Shown in pieces: positions 1 to 14,510 of a stretch of 64,000 bases of DNA. The stretch is from contig JAZGTN010000098.1 of NCBI GenBank assembly GCA_037783415.1, positions 744,001-808,000 of the forward strand, read 5' to 3'. The notes under the pieces were generated by a model. That model was not told the origin of the DNA and did not search any database. It saw only the letters and a list, made by a program, of their open reading frames with translations. The stretch is from Leptasterias polaris. Lineage: Eukaryota > Echinodermata > Asteroidea > Forcipulatida > Asteriidae. A program made the position numbers and the translations under genes. Each line of letters opens with the position of its first letter. Position 1 is the first letter of the stretch.

Positions 1-311
1 CGATGAAATCTGCCTCAATGAGATGTGTCTTGCAACGGAAGATACGAAGTTGTAGAGCGCATCATAATGTTGGGCACGATATATCGTTGAGGATGTTGAT
101 TATCTCCATGAATTCTAACTTGCTTTTTGTTTGTTTTCACGACAAGTGACCTTTTAAGATCATACTCTTTGGACAAATCAAGATCCTCAAATATCCCCTA
201 ATGTTAACATTGTCACTATTGTTTTCTTTTTCTTTGTTATAAAAAATAAAATAAAAAATAAATTGTGGTTAACACATGCTAACAATACAGGATTCGAACC
301 GGGCACCAGGC

Positions 312-455
312 ACGCCCGGTGGTCTGGTGGTTATCTGCTCTAGAATGCAGGGTCGTGGGTTTGAATCCTACCCGAGTCACTATGTTTTTCCCATCCGGAC
401 TCGGAAAGCACTGACTATACATCAGTGAAAAGGTTAAAATAAAAACCATAATAAT
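312..455 (+). repeat. tRNA-derived SINE
   Basis: The head resembles a tRNA gene. There is an A-box-like stretch around 'TGGTCTGGTGGTTATCTGC', a stem-loop in the anticodon-arm position, and a B-box-like 'GGGTTTGAATCC' near 358-369. The 5' and 3' acceptor-stem sequences do not pair, so it is not a functional tRNA. The tail 'CCCATCCGGACTCGG' followed by an A/T-rich end is typical of a retroposed SINE. Confidence 0.6.
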
Positions 456-2253
456 AATCTTTAGCCCCGATGCGATTATTAACTTAAATTAAATATATCA
501 GTCCAGTAGTCTTCGACTTGTGTATTTATTTCTTTTCGTTATTATTTCTTTTCGTTATGGTTGGAGGAATGGCTGGGAACTGTTGGACCTAATTGCAGCT
601 ATAGGGTCTTCCTTCTTTTGCATTAAACAAATTAATCTAAACCAAGGTTGAAGGAACTATCATTTAACGTTAAATATACCATGACACTATAATACAAATA
701 CAATGTTGTCTTTTCACGTATAGGGTCTAACCGTTACGTTTCAATGAACCTTGTGTTGGTTTTTATATTTTAAACAAATCTCATAAATATCTTTGATATA
801 AAGTGCGCCAGCACAGTCCATTTAAATATAAGATGGTCTTTAACCTACTACCTGAAGGCTCATATTGTTTGCACGTCACCCCAAACCATCTATATACTAC
901 CCGCAGTCCTCTAACCATGTGATGACTTATGTCAGTATGACCACAACCATCTAATGAAATGGTATTGATATCCCCGAGGCGACTTGATCTACACTGCACG
1001 AATCCCTCCACTGGCCTGATTTCTTAGCAAGATTTCTCATTATATTCCCGCCAATTCCTAGTGCCCCAAACAACTCTAAGCAATTTACTTTGTATACCGG
1101 CAGTACCGATTATGAACTTTCTGAAAGAGAGTGTGGGTACCTGACTGGAGACCGTCTGGTGATGATGTGTGGTGTTACCCCCTCCACACTCCCCCACACC
1201 ATCTCCCCATCCGCCCCTTGTATGCTACCTTCCCTTGAGGTACGCACTCAATCAATTTCGAGTGCTTCTTTTATGATAGCCGCCAATTCTTCATGTTAGT
1301 ACCCGCCATATTCCTTGCGTCTTTGTCGTTAAATCTTCGGAGAAAATGCCCCTTGGCTGTACAGCGGTGCCACCATGCATACAAAATGAATTCATGACGA
1401 AGCGTGTTCTTCGGATAGGCTTAGAACAGAAACCATAACGTACACCTCAAAGTTTTCTCCTTGTCTGATATTTCTTTAAAATCTCGTATCCTGAAGTGTC
1501 TGAAATTCCGTAATTCTTAAAGGAGAGGTAGGTTGATGGTAACATAAAACTACCTTCAGATATGTTTGATGTTACCTTAATCGATAAGTGCCCATCCATT
1601 AAGTAAGAGAAGTTGAAAAAACTCAATCTTCATTTGTTGTAAACGAAATCAAACGTTCGTGACCTTCCACGGATTCTGAAAAACTTGTTTCGAACTGAAA
1701 ATAGAACTACCTGCTCAGAGGTCAGGTTAAAGGTCATAGGTTTTTACTTCTCATGGCCCTTGACTCTCACATGGTGTGACGTAAGACCTAGGCCTACTAG
1801 CCAGGGTTTCTAAATAAAGCAGTTTGACGATCTTTTTTTATTTCTTCTGTGGACAAATCAGGAATTTCAGTTGTTATTTCTCTTTTCTTATAAAGAAGTT
1901 TGTGTATTTGTGTGTAAGATAACTTACTCTGCGTGACAAAGTGCCGAAAATAACAGCAGTTTCTTTAAGAGTTATTTTACTCATGAAAAGGGAACTAGTA
2001 TCTTATTTGAAAAATTAAGCGGTTGACATTATACTCACTAAAACGTGTAAGGACATTCTAAATGTTCATTAGGCTACAGCAAAACCCATTTCACGCAATA
2101 AATAACGAGACACCCATTGCTGTCGACGCATACAAAAAAGTACAAATTTGAGTAAACTAGGAACTTGTCAAACCCTTTCAGCGATTCTACTTATGTTGTA
2201 TGGTAAAATGCAGAGTAATTTTTAAGGGAATAAAAGACTGGTGACGAGGTCCT

Positions 2254-2362
2254 AAATGGCAGTTTAAAGACCTTCCACGGTCGTCGTGGCCGTTCGATAA
2301 AGGACCGAGTCGAAGGCGAGTTTATCGGCCACGACCCTGCAGGGTTTTAAACGGCCGTTTAA
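2254..2362. repeat. Palindromic MITE relic
   Basis: An imperfect inverted repeat. The inner arms are 'CGTGGCCG..ATAAA' at about 2285-2301 and 'TTTATCGGCCACG' at about 2321-2333. The outer arms are 'AAATGGCAGTTTAAAGA' and the complement of 'TTTTAAACGGCCGTTTA'. No coding capacity. It fits a short non-autonomous DNA transposon remnant; the target-site duplication is not clear. Confidence 0.45.
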
Positions 2363-5300
2363 GACAGAGTCACGGCTATTTTACTCCCATTCATGATGCC
2401 TTAAATGTTAAAAAGGGCAATTATGTAGGAAAATCTATAAAACATGTCCTTTTCGCGAGGATTTGAACTTCATGCGGCCCTCAAGTTTTGTGCGTGCGCG
2501 CGTACCAATAGGCTTTACATTGAAAATTATTTTGGGAAAATGTGATGATATCAGTTGGTATTTGGCACACGGACTGAGTATGTCATGAACATATTATTTG
2601 GCTGTTAACTGCCAGACAGATCCTTGTCATTTTATAAGTGGATTACGCGTCTGGTGTCATCCTTTATTTTGCTATAATTATATTGCTGATGAGAAGGTCC
2701 AACATTTAATATAGGAGGCCTATGGGGATAAATAAAGGATACTTCTGACTCTTCGCAGCATTGTTTTCAAAATAATCTTTCCCCGTCAAGTTGTCCAAAC
2801 GGTGCCGGTCTCGTGTCACAGCGGACAAGGTTGGTGTCTACATGGAGTCGTCGTTCACGTTGTTTAGAAAGCGGTTTTAGAATTTTCAGAGTGTGGGATG
2901 GACGAGTTTCCGTATCTATCTTTGTGCTTAATGGGAACAAAACATTCAAATGACAAGGAATCTGTGTCATGTATGCGTGAATGTGTGAAAATAAATATTC
3001 AATGCCTTTTTTCGTGCATTGTCGCAGTATAAGTCACGAGGTAAAATCATCTTCGCCTCGTAAAATGGAATATTCCAAATTTCACCTCGTGGTTGTAATT
3101 ATTCTGCGAAAATTTGCACTCACATGAATCCAATATTTGTACAATTGGGCCAATTTGTACAATTGAACAAATTTAGTTTGAATAACAATCAATAATTATC
3201 AAATGTGTCAAAGTGGCTGCCATTAGTTGCTTGTTATTCTACCCACATTCTTTTGTAAAGGACAAATCTGCAATGGCCCAATAGCCAAACATCTTTATAA
3301 CATATTCTGACTGTGTGCCAAATTCCATGCTTGCATCATCAACCGCACAATCCAATCACCTATCTGCCGCACTGTATAACCGATTATGAATTTCCATGTT
3401 TAATTTAAATTTGGAAGCAAACAGACTATAAAATACCTCTATAGGCGGCTCAGAAACGCTCACCGTAATTAAACTTAAGACACCATTCTCACTCCCTCGA
3501 CAACATTGGACAGAGTTTCTTGATAAATGACACCATCACAAACTTTACCCAAATGTATAAGATGTTTTAAACGCTATTTTTCCTACTCGTAATTACCAAA
3601 TGTGTTGACAATAACTCAAACGAACTCGAGCTTTGACGATGAGTCAAAGTTGTCGTAGACAAGACGGTACACTCTAGGGAGAGAGCCCAGCATATATTGT
3701 AAGGTTATTCACATCACTCGTCTGAGACTTTGTGGAAAGTTGTCACCCGCAAGAAACTTCATTACCTTAAAAACACTCAGGATTACTCTTCTGAGCAGAC
3801 GAGAGGCTCTTGTGTTTTGCAGTAACTCGTGAAAATTTTAGTTGTTTTTCTTAAACAACTATCAATAATAGGCACTAGATAAATAAATGTTAGAACAATT
3901 TGTAATCGGAAGCTTACATTCACTCTCAAAATGTGTATAATATAGATAAACAATAAGTGGTAAAAGGGTATTGTAAAATGTTCCATGATTAAGTAAAACA
4001 TGACCAAACTCAAGACATAACTCCGTGGTAAATTTTCAGATTCACAATCCAAATGTAATGATACATTTACACAGCATTTGTTTTGTAACCGAGGTCAATT
4101 TCGTACATTGACCATGAAAGAATTGCAGTATTTACGGATGGCACATTGCAATTATGTAAAATTTTACACAGCCAGTGTATTTTTCTTCTGTGTGTGTATG
4201 CTATAAAGTATGCAATGTTAACAATCGTCCTAATATTTCCGTGTGGATCTCATTTATTGAATCAGAATCCATACTAGAAATGTTTTTTGGATGTTAGGTT
4301 AGTGACATCGCTGTCTCCAAATGAGCATGTTTTTAAAGGAGATTTTCAGAAGTCATTTCACGATATGTTTCTGAAAATTTATAAAAAACACAGTCTATGA
4401 ATTATGAGTTTTTTTAAGAGTACACAATCTGTTTTAATGGTTTTTAGAGACCAACGTCCTGTCTATGCGAGTTGATACAACAATAAATCGACGCAAGTCT
4501 CAGGTAAACTAATATATAATAATAACAATGATTGTGAAATTACGTGTGGTGAAATAATTATTATGTATACGCTGCTACCGCACAGCATACGTCAATTTAA
4601 ATACATTTGAATGAAAAAAGGCTATTGTCGAACAATAGTGCAACTATATCATCACTCGTGGTTTGGAATGACGCATGCATCCACGTCGAAAGCACGACTC
4701 ATACTTTTGTTCAAATACATGAAAATATAACTGCGGATTTGTGCCTTCTGCTAAATCAACATTGATTTTGTGCGACTGAAAGGTGATAGCCATATACTAA
4801 TTCAATAAGTAATTTGTTTTAGAAGTACTAGACATCTGAGTTATTTAAAACGGGAATTTGTCGTGGAATATAAGAAGGTAGTGTGTGTCTGTAGAATGTC
4901 GGAAATACATCATGTTTTCATTATAATGGTTTGAATCAATTTGTACGAAAAAGCACATGTTTATTTTAGAGATTTAAAATAAGGCCTACTTTTGAATACC
5001 ACACGATACGGTTAAACTTAATGGTGTTTTGTGTTTTGTTTTTTGTTTTTTGGACATCAATTTTTGAGTGTGCCATTGGAAGTATTGTTGGCAGCAAGCT
5101 CACGTGTTCCATACGCTCTAAGCAAAGTTACCTGTATTATAATTCCCCTCTCTTCTTATCTAAGTACAATTGCATTCACTGGCATGGTTTCATTTTAAAA
5201 GATTTCAATAAACATCAACCTGTGGACATTTCATCCAAATTCGGTGGTGACGTTTAAGTGAAAACAACAAGAAACAGTTTGTGTTTTGTAACATTCATAT

Positions 5301-7017
5301 GTTATTATTTTGCGTGCAGCAAGTGAATGTAATTTTAGGGTCTTTACATTTTTATTTTCCCGACATTATTTTAGACCCAAATATTTCTGCGAATGATTTG
5401 TCCCGGTATGACTTTAAACTTTAACAATCAGTGAGCTTTTATTTTTCGGTTCAATAATCACAAGAAAGTCGTATACTCGTTTAAAAAAAATGTATTCATT
5501 TTTATTTTTATTTTTTTAAATTAAAAAAACTCCAAATATCATCTAATTTATACTGAAGACAAGTAATATTAAAAATATTTTCTATACAGGGGACTTTTTT
5601 TTTTTTTTTTATGTAATCATTGTTGTCTCTTTTCGCTTAAACACATTCCTTTAAAACTTGCTACATGTCGAGTTTGCCAACGGATAAATTTTAGTTGCTA
5701 CCCAAAATTGTATATGCAAATCAAATTACATTTAAAATGGACTAATTACAAAAGAAAAAGATAAAAACAAACATCTAATTTTAAAATCGAGCCAAAGGGC
5801 TCTTTATAATAAAACAACACATTATCCATGCAAAGACACTAATAACTGAACATTATTATTATTGGTTTATTTCTTACAAGTAAAAACGTGAACAATTGTA
5901 CAGTATGGCAACCGATATGGTTGAATTGCACTATACAGTGATACATAAACAAGGGTTATAATGAAAGAAAGCAAATACACGCTAATGTACTAAATATTGC
6001 GTTATAAATTAACAGAAGATGCAAACAACTGACCCAATAGTCCCATTTTGAAGGAGTTTGATTTTTTAATATCAAAGGAAACGGAACAGTGTTGATACCT
6101 GTAACTCATATAAGAAATGACAGTTACCTGAGAAGTTCACTTCCTGACTTACTATTGCACTTTCTTCTTTGTGAATGAAAACTCAAAATCACGTGGGTGT
6201 ATTTTCTTTATGGAGTTTAAAAATATAGTGCCACAGCGTATTGACACTGACCGTCCGGCATTCTGGTCAATGGCTTTTATTTTCAATAGTTTCTCTCTAC
6301 GATCTGACGGTGATTTATGTGTGAAAAGAAGCCATAAAATTGCAGCAAAGGAGATATTAGACACGTGATTTATTATTATGTTTAGTTGATAAACATTTTT
6401 ATAAAGGTCTTTAACAAACAATGGAATAAATAAAGCAAACAGTCTCAGCTCCCAGCCACAATCGATCAACATAATCTGCATTTTAATTAAAATCCTGGCA
6501 GTACAGATTGAAATGTTTTTGTTTTTTCGAAGGTTGTTTTCTGAAGGTTTTCTGTGCGTTCAAATTAAAATGTTAACTCTATGTGTTAGTGCCATTCCTA
6601 ACAGCCAGAATATATATATATAGACCTACATCCAGGGGAATACACCATGTGTTTTGGAGAAGAATTAATTCATTCCAATCTTCTTAGTTTACAATTAAAG
6701 CACAATCCATGGCCACCTGGTGAATATAGATGCATCATGTTTTGAGTAACTGCAAGGAAAACTGATGGTTGTCCGGGAATCTAGGGAAGTTCATAAACGT
6801 ATATATCGAGTACGTTATTCCAAACCAGCTAGATTTCAATCGACATTTTAAAACCGTGAAAAATTGCAATAAACGCCCACGTTATGCTTTTAAGAACCGA
6901 AGTAAAGACGGTCTCGTGTTCCAGCTTTTCTTTTTATTTATAAAGAAGCATTTCATTCGAGAGATCAACGTTATTTTTGTTGCTTTTCAATCAATTATTG
7001 TTTAAGATTTTTTTTTT

Positions 7018-7215
7018 TTATTTTTTATTTTTTTTTATTACTGTAGTGAGCCCAAGTGCGCCCTCAGTGTTTATATTGTAAAAAGTTGACTTTGGGGTCG
7101 TGACCTGTAGACCCACTCTCTTTTTCCTTTGGTAGCTTTTAGCACGAGAAAGCACATTGTAATTGGTCTCCATTTCTCTCCATTTTGTGGGGAGCATGGC
7201 TCTGGCCATGCTCCT
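7018..7215. repeat. Dispersed repeat with terminal palindrome
   Basis: This segment ends in a palindrome, 'GGAGCATGGC' then a 4-base loop then 'GCCATGCTCC' (about 7191-7214). It contains 'GCCCAAGTGCGCCCTCA' at its other end. The same end motifs recur in the opposite orientation near 62450-62660 ('AAGCCATGCTCCC' and 'GAGGGCGCACTTG'), so this is a dispersed element, probably a MITE. A 63-codon minus-strand frame inside it is not a gene. Confidence 0.45.
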
Positions 7216-8643
7216 AATACTATTAATTTTGGAGAGATAGTTTCCTAGAACTCTCTGTGAGTATTATTTTGTTTTAAACTATATTTTGATTCAAGAAATA
7301 TTGACATTTATGGGGCCATTTCATTCGGTATATATTGTAAACTTGTGTGTGTGTGTAGCCAGCCTCGTGTTGTGGTGAACTTTTGACCTTTATTAACTTT
7401 AGCTGTACATAAATGACTGTGTGCATTTGTATTATATTATGCTATTTTGCGTTCGATGTGCTGTATGGCATTGAATGATTAAAGCAGTACAGAAGATTAC
7501 TTTATATTTCACACGTCATCATGTAGAATTTGTTACTTTGATTGTATTGTCTCTTGGTGAATCCTCGTCCTTTTTAAATAGAGGACCGGCCTCCTGCCCG
7601 TGTCTCTACATTACTATTTAGCTAAAACAAAATCCTGAGTGTATTCCTTTTGGTTGATAAGCAGATTGCAACAGCTAATTGTATTTTCTTAGAAGTTTTT
7701 TTAAAATATTTGTTTTGCTTATAAAGAAGAAACAAATACAGATACCAGATTACCATCAGGGACATTATAAGATGAGGATACATTCTCTTTTAAAGTCAAT
7801 AAATAACATAAGATTCAGACTTAGTTTTGTGAATATTTTAGCATTGAATGTTTTTTTCAAGAGGATTTGTGTCAGTGGCATGTTAATGTCAAAAAAGGTC
7901 CCATCACATTTACAATTTACTAATTTATGCATTTTAATATGTTAAGATCCTAAAATCATCGATGTCTTTATAGTTTCGGATTGTACTCGGCTAACTTTTA
8001 AAGGTATAATTTCATTCTAGTTGTCATCTGGGCATGTTGCAGTGAAAACCAGAATTTGTTGTGTTTTTGGTCGAGGCTTTTTTGCACATTGTGAGCTTTT
8101 CAATGGAATCTTTATAATATGTACAATACATGCAAATTTATTTCTTATGTGTTTTTTTTAACAACAAATAGATTTACCAATTCTGCATTTTGTTTGATAT
8201 AATGTTTATTTTTTTGTTGAAACTCTGAGCTGTTTCCGTCATAAAACAGCCGCCGTAACATCATGTCACAAAATTAGCCGCTGAACGTGTCAAGTTTACC
8301 CCGAAACTGTCATCCAGAAATATCAATTGCCCATCTTCTGTGTCAATCACATGCACCAGGGATCGTCCAGTGGTGGTAGGGAGCATATTGATCTACACTC
8401 GTCAATTGGGAAGCCTCGGTCACTCGGGTACAGCAGATGGTTTCTGTTGATGCACATCAGCCTCTGTCACTGTTGGTATTTGACGAACTTTTAGGCATTA
8501 ATTATTTTTATATTTTGGAGGATATTGCTATAGAGAATCAAAAGAAGAAGATGAAGGCGATACAAACACAATATTAATAGAACTTAATCTCTGGTCGGAG
8601 ATTCCAATCAAAAAAATTATGCAGTTGATAAAACCATTTAAAG

Positions 8644-8777
8644 TGCAGGGCCCAAATTTCATGGCTGTGCTTACGCGACATTCTGCGCTTAGGGCCCATA
8701 GAATTATGTGCTTTACAGGATGCGATGCCGTAAGCACATTATTTCTTGGCAAGCAGGCCACGAAATTGGGCCCTGCA
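8644..8777. repeat. MITE with long inverted ends
   Basis: It begins 'TGCAGGGCCCAAATTTCATGG' (split here for length: TGCAGGGCCC, AAATTTCATGG) and ends with the near-complement 'CGAAATTGGGCCCTGCA'. 'GTGCTTAC' and 'GTAAGCAC' form an inner inverted pair. It has no coding potential beyond two complementary shadow frames. Related 'TTCATGGCTATGCTTACCA' sequence occurs at 41.77 kb. Confidence 0.55.
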
Positions 8778-10096
8778 GTGACGGCCGCTGTTAGCACATG
8801 CTGACATTATTTTAATATTTCCATTTTCTAAACCATATACACACTGGTCACCTCTTTGCCTTGACATCCTAAGCCGAACCATGCCACACGTCCTAGAAGG
8901 GGTGCTAATCAACAGGGGTCAGTGATTTGGGTAGAAGGGGGCAAAACTCTGCCATCATCCTTTCTGAACAAAATCGGTATGTCAATTGTCAATGGCAGAT
9001 GAAACAACATTTTAAAACTTTATTAATGAAGTAAACAAATAAGCTTAAATTAACCCATACCTGAAAATTAAGCAACATATATAAACAAAAAAATGCTGAA
9101 AAAATGCCCAACATGCCCTATTAACTTGGGGGAAAAGCTTGTAAGCATGTGCTGGCAACGTACAGTGGGGGCTGGGGCGCCAACCAAAGAGGTCTCCCGC
9201 TGCAGGGTTTTTAAGCCACTCGCAAATTTCCATCATCGCTGTTTGGTCAAAATTGGCGGAAAAGTTGAAGAGTGCTAATGGGTGTCTCTTCTTATTTTGT
9301 GTTCTCGCGTAAAAGTAAATCAAATCCCGCAATCTCATGGTAATTATTTGGATGGCTGTGTACAGGAGGTTCCTTGCGGTGCTGTATCAATTTCCACGGA
9401 TGAACCTGCTCTCAAAATTAATTGGTTCTCCATTCAAACAGTTCTGACCATAGGATTTTAGGTTAATTCCCCTTTATGTTGGCTGTGATAACATTATTAC
9501 CTGTCTTCCCACAATACCTTGTTTTCACCGTTACGGAACATGAAGATATTGACTTTCAGCCACAGGCCTTAATGGTTATTAGTGTAATGTATAGGGGGCA
9601 ATTAGCACCATACTAGAATCACAATAGAACTCTAATGATATGGAAGCGTTTGATCGAAAACACATCATCAGTAGCTTTCATTTCCTGCTCTTGATTGAAC
9701 TAAAGTTATCATTAGTAAGGATTATAAAAAATATTCATGGTTAGTCATAGGATCTGCATCATCAGAGAACAAGATTTTCTGCACCCAATTCGGATGGTAA
9801 ATTATGTGTCTGTACATGTAAACAGTGCCCATGTGTCATTGCTCTAATTACCGTGGAGCTCTGCGCTTACACTCACAGTTTTCCGCTAACACGGTCGGCG
9901 CCGAACTTCTGAGCTAGTTTTGTAACATGAAGCAAAACATGCTTTACGTGAAGTATTTAATGAACGCACAAATGCAAAACATTCTTTGTTAGGCTTTGAA
10001 TTACGCATTATGCACATTCTTTCGTAGAGCATGGATTTTTCTGCAGCCGTAAGTTCTGATGTTTCGCTTACGGCAAGCACACTCTAAAAATGACCC

Positions 10097-10112
10097 GGGG
10101 GGGGGGGGGGGG
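10097..10112 (+). repeat. G homopolymer (16)
   Basis: A run of 16 G residues after 'TGACCC'. It sits at one side of a 10.08-10.27 kb segment with 'TGGGTCATGCC' and 'ATGGGTCAGGCCC' repeats. Length may vary between individuals or be a sequencing artefact. Confidence 0.8.
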
Positions 10113-13035
10113 AACCTGACCAATTTCTGGGTCATGCCGATCCCTGGAAACTGACAAACTGAAACTAACCCTAACACTATGGCTTTTTAATCAAAACATA
10201 AGCTTGACACAGTTTCGTGTCATTCTGAGCCAGAAATGGGTCAGGCCCCTTGCGACCCCGAATCTGGGTAAATTCTGACCTGTAAGTTTCTAGATTGCAG
10301 AGTCGAAACAGTTCTTTACATCTTGTTAAAGACAGTAACATTGAAGCTCTTTGTAGTTATTATAAGCCACATTATATGTTTCAGAAGAAACGGCAATATT
10401 TATACATATTATTCTTATGAAATAAATCAGGTTAATTATCAAGCATGCTTTGTAAAAAGTTCCATTGTTTGTGGAAATTTAAATGTATGCCCTTTGTGTG
10501 GTTTTATTATTTAAAACAAAGTAAAAAAAAGATAAAAACAAACTTTCCATCAAGATTTTGTTTGAAGCCTTCAAATGCTGTTTTATAGACATTGTCAGTT
10601 TTTCAAATGTATGTTTTAACGTACATATTGCAACGAATACAATCTATTGTGATCAAAACTATTTTGTAAATATTGTTGAGAAATTAAGAGAGCCGCTGTG
10701 TGTCCAACCGTTGTCTACCAGTCATTATGCGTAAATCCCTTTGCAATTTGCTCCATGTTATGCCACAGCTGTTGAGACAAACGTTGACATCATTGCATTT
10801 ATTGCTGGGCTTGCAACAAAAAGTATACGCTCGTAATCTTGAAAGGTCCAACCCAAACGTCAACATATATTTTCAACTTGCATCATTGACCATTTATTGG
10901 GTCAATACACCTGTTGGTCCTATTTCTGTCAACCAGTTACGTGTACGAGTGTAGTATTTCTTTGAACAATTATAATGAACCATGTTTTGACAATAAAGCA
11001 AACCTTTAGGAGTAAGGCGATTATTATTCTATGTTTAAATAAAACCGTTGTGGCAAATTTGCTGTAAGTTAATAATTATGCTATACCATCACGATTGTAC
11101 AGAAAAAATAATTTCAAAGCAATTATTGCTCTTTCGTTTTCCAACAACAGTGATGCAAAATCAATATTTGGTTTACCCACTGTTTCTCTTGTCATGCACA
11201 AACATGGCATTTGACGTCAGTAAATACTATATCGATCCAGAATGCAATGTCAACTACATACACAGTGCACACTGCCGATAGGCGAATAAAAATGGCGTCA
11301 ATTCAGCTCTTAGCCTTTTAAAAATATTTTGTTCATTTAGAGGGCGTCCTTTTTGAGGTCATGACAGAGACGATCAGTGTTCTGTGAAATCCAACACCAA
11401 GTTCACTCTGCGGTGTTCAACTTCCGTAGACGTTCAAGAATGTTGAGTTGAATTACTTTGAATTGCTTGTGTTTGTTAAGTGATTGAACACGCAGGAAAA
11501 AATTGAAGTTTGGTTATAGGCCTTTTTCAAATCCTCATAATGTCTAATTATAGATACATAAATAAATCCCCGCTCTGATGTAAGGGGTAACCTTTAATCC
11601 TCATACAGCCATCAATAGTAAAAACCACATTGCACACACACGTACAAAATAAAACGTAATAAACACAAAATATGCATTTATGAGTATTAAAGGCATTTGC
11701 AAATTCATGATATTTTTAAATTATGCATGTATATATTACGTGCATTCAGGAACACATGGTACATTATTCACTGGAAAAGTTAATTAACTCGAATATTACT
11801 GTTTAAACTATAGTTGAGGCATTGTTTTTTTTTTTTTCATTATGTTTATTTGCTAAGCATTATTCCGGATCAAGGGATAATCTTTAAACGAAAGGGGGAT
11901 TTAATGGAAAATTCAGCCGTTTGTGCATGACGTTGCAACATTGCAAATGGTAGTTCACGGGCCTGTCATCAATGAGCGCCTTCATACAACTGGACGACGT
12001 TTCAGTAGACTTTTGGACAACCATTACTTTGACCTCTTGCTCTGTATGCTTTGACATTGAGGGCTACCGCGTCCGCGTCAATAAAATATATCTTTGTGAT
12101 GTTACGGTTACCGTGATTTATATTACGTAAAGTTGAACCAGTAAATGTGCATCATAAAAACACCTGACGACATACATGCAATCATACCGTACTCATTCCT
12201 GACTTGTAATCCCCTATGGAAGTGTATTCGATAGCTTATTTACAATGCACAGTGGTATTTTAATTAAGTCAAAACTTTCAACCTGAAATTTAAAATGCAT
12301 TAAAGCGTATGCAGTGTATGCATGAATACCCTGGTGAAATCGGAGACTTTCATTGAATTCTTGCTATAGGCCTAAACCCCAGGTGTAATCTTTCCTTAGC
12401 AAGCAAAGATTCGTTATCACAGATCTCATCTAAGGCTTCCTCGGATCACCGCATCACCCGGGAAATAACCAAGAATAAAAATACCTTCTTTCTCTTTCTA
12501 ATTCTACAAATCCAACCTTATGTCTTTGACACAATTGTAGGATTACTCCAAGGAGTTGGGTTTGTGATAAACACATCGAGATATCGACACCGGAACGTTA
12601 CCCGAGAGCATCCTCTCTCGCGAGGCACCCTCGGCGGGGAATAGCTGCACTTTCACCCATGCCTGTTTCCATCTCACGTCGGTCAGCAACTAGGTACATC
12701 CCGGGAAAGAAAAATATGACAACCCAAAAGGGCAAGCCCGGTGAGATTTGCATTAGCAAATTGCAAACTTGCAGTGATTGATCGATCTGCATTTCATTGC
12801 CCTGTATAAAAACAAGACACAATACGTGAAAACTCAGTAGACATGTTACTGTTGGTATACAAATAGCGGTCTTCGGTAACAAAATTACTTTCAAAGGAAG
12901 GGTGCACCTTTCGTACTCCCAAAATTAATAACTTTAACAATTTACTTGGTAACTTCAGCTGTTGATAACATGTTGAGAAACATTTCCCTTCAAAGGAATG
13001 TGGTTTTAGAGAGAGGGGTTTGAAAACATTTCAAT

Positions 13036-13070
13036 TCTGAGAAACGTTTCAGCTTGAAACGTTTCTCAGA
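13036..13070. repeat. Perfect 16-bp-arm hairpin
   Basis: 'TCTGAGAAACGTTTCA', a GCT loop, then the exact complement. The arms contain the self-complementary AAACGTTT. The surrounding 12.9-13.1 kb sequence ('ACTTGGTAAC', 'CAGCTGTTGATAACA', 'TTCAAAGGAATG') looks like the inner part of a larger degenerate MITE. Confidence 0.6.
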
Positions 13071-14510
13071 TTGTGTATTCCAATTACGGAATATTCTTCC
13101 TGCCTGGACATAACCGCTCCAGATTTTCGGCAATATCTCAAAAACGCTACCTTGTTTTGAAAGTTTTTACAGGTTAGTTTATAATGAATATATCCAAGAA
13201 CCAAAAGTTAAAGATTTTATTAGCGGCGTAGTAAAATGCAGTCACCCATCTTAACATTTAGCCACATTGAAACAGTATTTAAGTTGATCAAAGTTTAACC
13301 TCCTGTAAGCCTTGTAATAGAAAGTGGGTCCGTCACATTCCCCGGACTGAGCACTTTTACGCACTTTCATTCCCCCCTGGCCCACTGTGCGTCACCCACA
13401 CTCCCCAACAAACGACCCTTATGGTTAAGGCAAACTGTAAAACCACAATGGTCACTCAAAATTCCGCAACACCATCTATTCAAATGAAATTAATATCATG
13501 GGCTTAACACCTATAGACGCAACTCGAGGGTCCATAAATAAATGCTAAGAATTAGTAAAGGTCAAAATTAAATCAGTGTTAAAAAAAAACCACACACAAT
13601 ACAATGGACTTCTCTCCCTCTGAAATATTTTATGAAAATTTTATCAGCCGAAGATGAGAGCATCCTTCAATAACAACGAATTCTCCGTGCATAATAAAGT
13701 ATGGCATGTGCCGTGTAGCGTTGACATTTCCATTAGTCATACCTTAGGCAAGTTCGCCTGAATGGTTACCGTTTACCTACGGTAAGGTTGTGTTATTAAT
13801 AGTTCCTTAAACCACTATACCTCGCTAATCACGTGGCGGGTGTATTGTTTTGATCGATGAGCGTTTGATGCGGCTGATTGCGTCCCTTTTACTTTCTTCT
13901 CGATCACCGACAATAAATCCTGCTCTATGCATATCGAATATGGCGGCTGGAGCTGTGTAAAGGCGCCACGACCCGAGTCCCAATCGACGCTATAATTACT
14001 ACCTCTGGCGCAATATTACCCACGGATTAAGACGTACTGGAATCGCAAACGGACTCAAATGATTTGACGGAATGGAACTGTAGAAACAGAACGGTTGATT
14101 TAGGGTACAATAACCGCCAAGAATCGTGTAATCATGGTCTGCATACTTCCTCGTTACAACCACAGTATCAATATAGACTGTGCAAGTCTCGCGCGTTTAA
14201 AAACGAGAAAACAACTCGAGCGAAGACTACATTTCTTTATGAAATCAAATATTCTTTTCAAATTCTTAATAGTTTGTTTTTAAATTATATATTGTATTGC
14301 CTCTGCTATAACAAATTGTGCTTTGCATGCCTGACAGAAGATCGTTGAGCCTTAAGCCCTTTTGCCAAGAATACAACGAAATTAAGAACATATCTACAAT
14401 TGGGCGACATAATCATCATACTCTGGTTTGTAAAACTGTGAACGTTGTTTAAATGTTTGTAAATCTTATGTAATATTCAAGGTTTTACATTTTTCTTTTT
14501 CCTAGGTGAG

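Larger units (their letters stand above)
1..14505. other. Gene-poor AT-rich region
   Basis: I find no supportable protein-coding gene here on either strand. Open frames are all under about 110 codons, lack recognisable domains and do not link through splice sites into longer proteins. What is visible is repeat material, listed separately: a SINE near the left edge, palindromic MITE relics near 2.3, 7.1 and 8.7 kb, a G homopolymer at 10.1 kb and a perfect hairpin at 13.05 kb. A more GC-rich patch at 13.9-14.2 kb just upstream of the LRR gene could contain its promoter or a non-coding first exon, but no clear donor site fixes it. Confidence 0.6.

Noticed and set aside
312..380. Functional tRNA gene
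   Set aside because: A- and B-box-like motifs are present but the acceptor stem does not pair and a SINE tail follows.
6152..6481. 109-codon minus-strand frame
   Set aside because: AT-rich region, no domain, no splice partners, and an overlapping plus-strand frame of similar quality.
12598..12894. 98-codon minus-strand frame with hydrophobic stretches
   Set aside because: No family resemblance and no exon partners; the hydrophobicity follows from local AT-rich composition.
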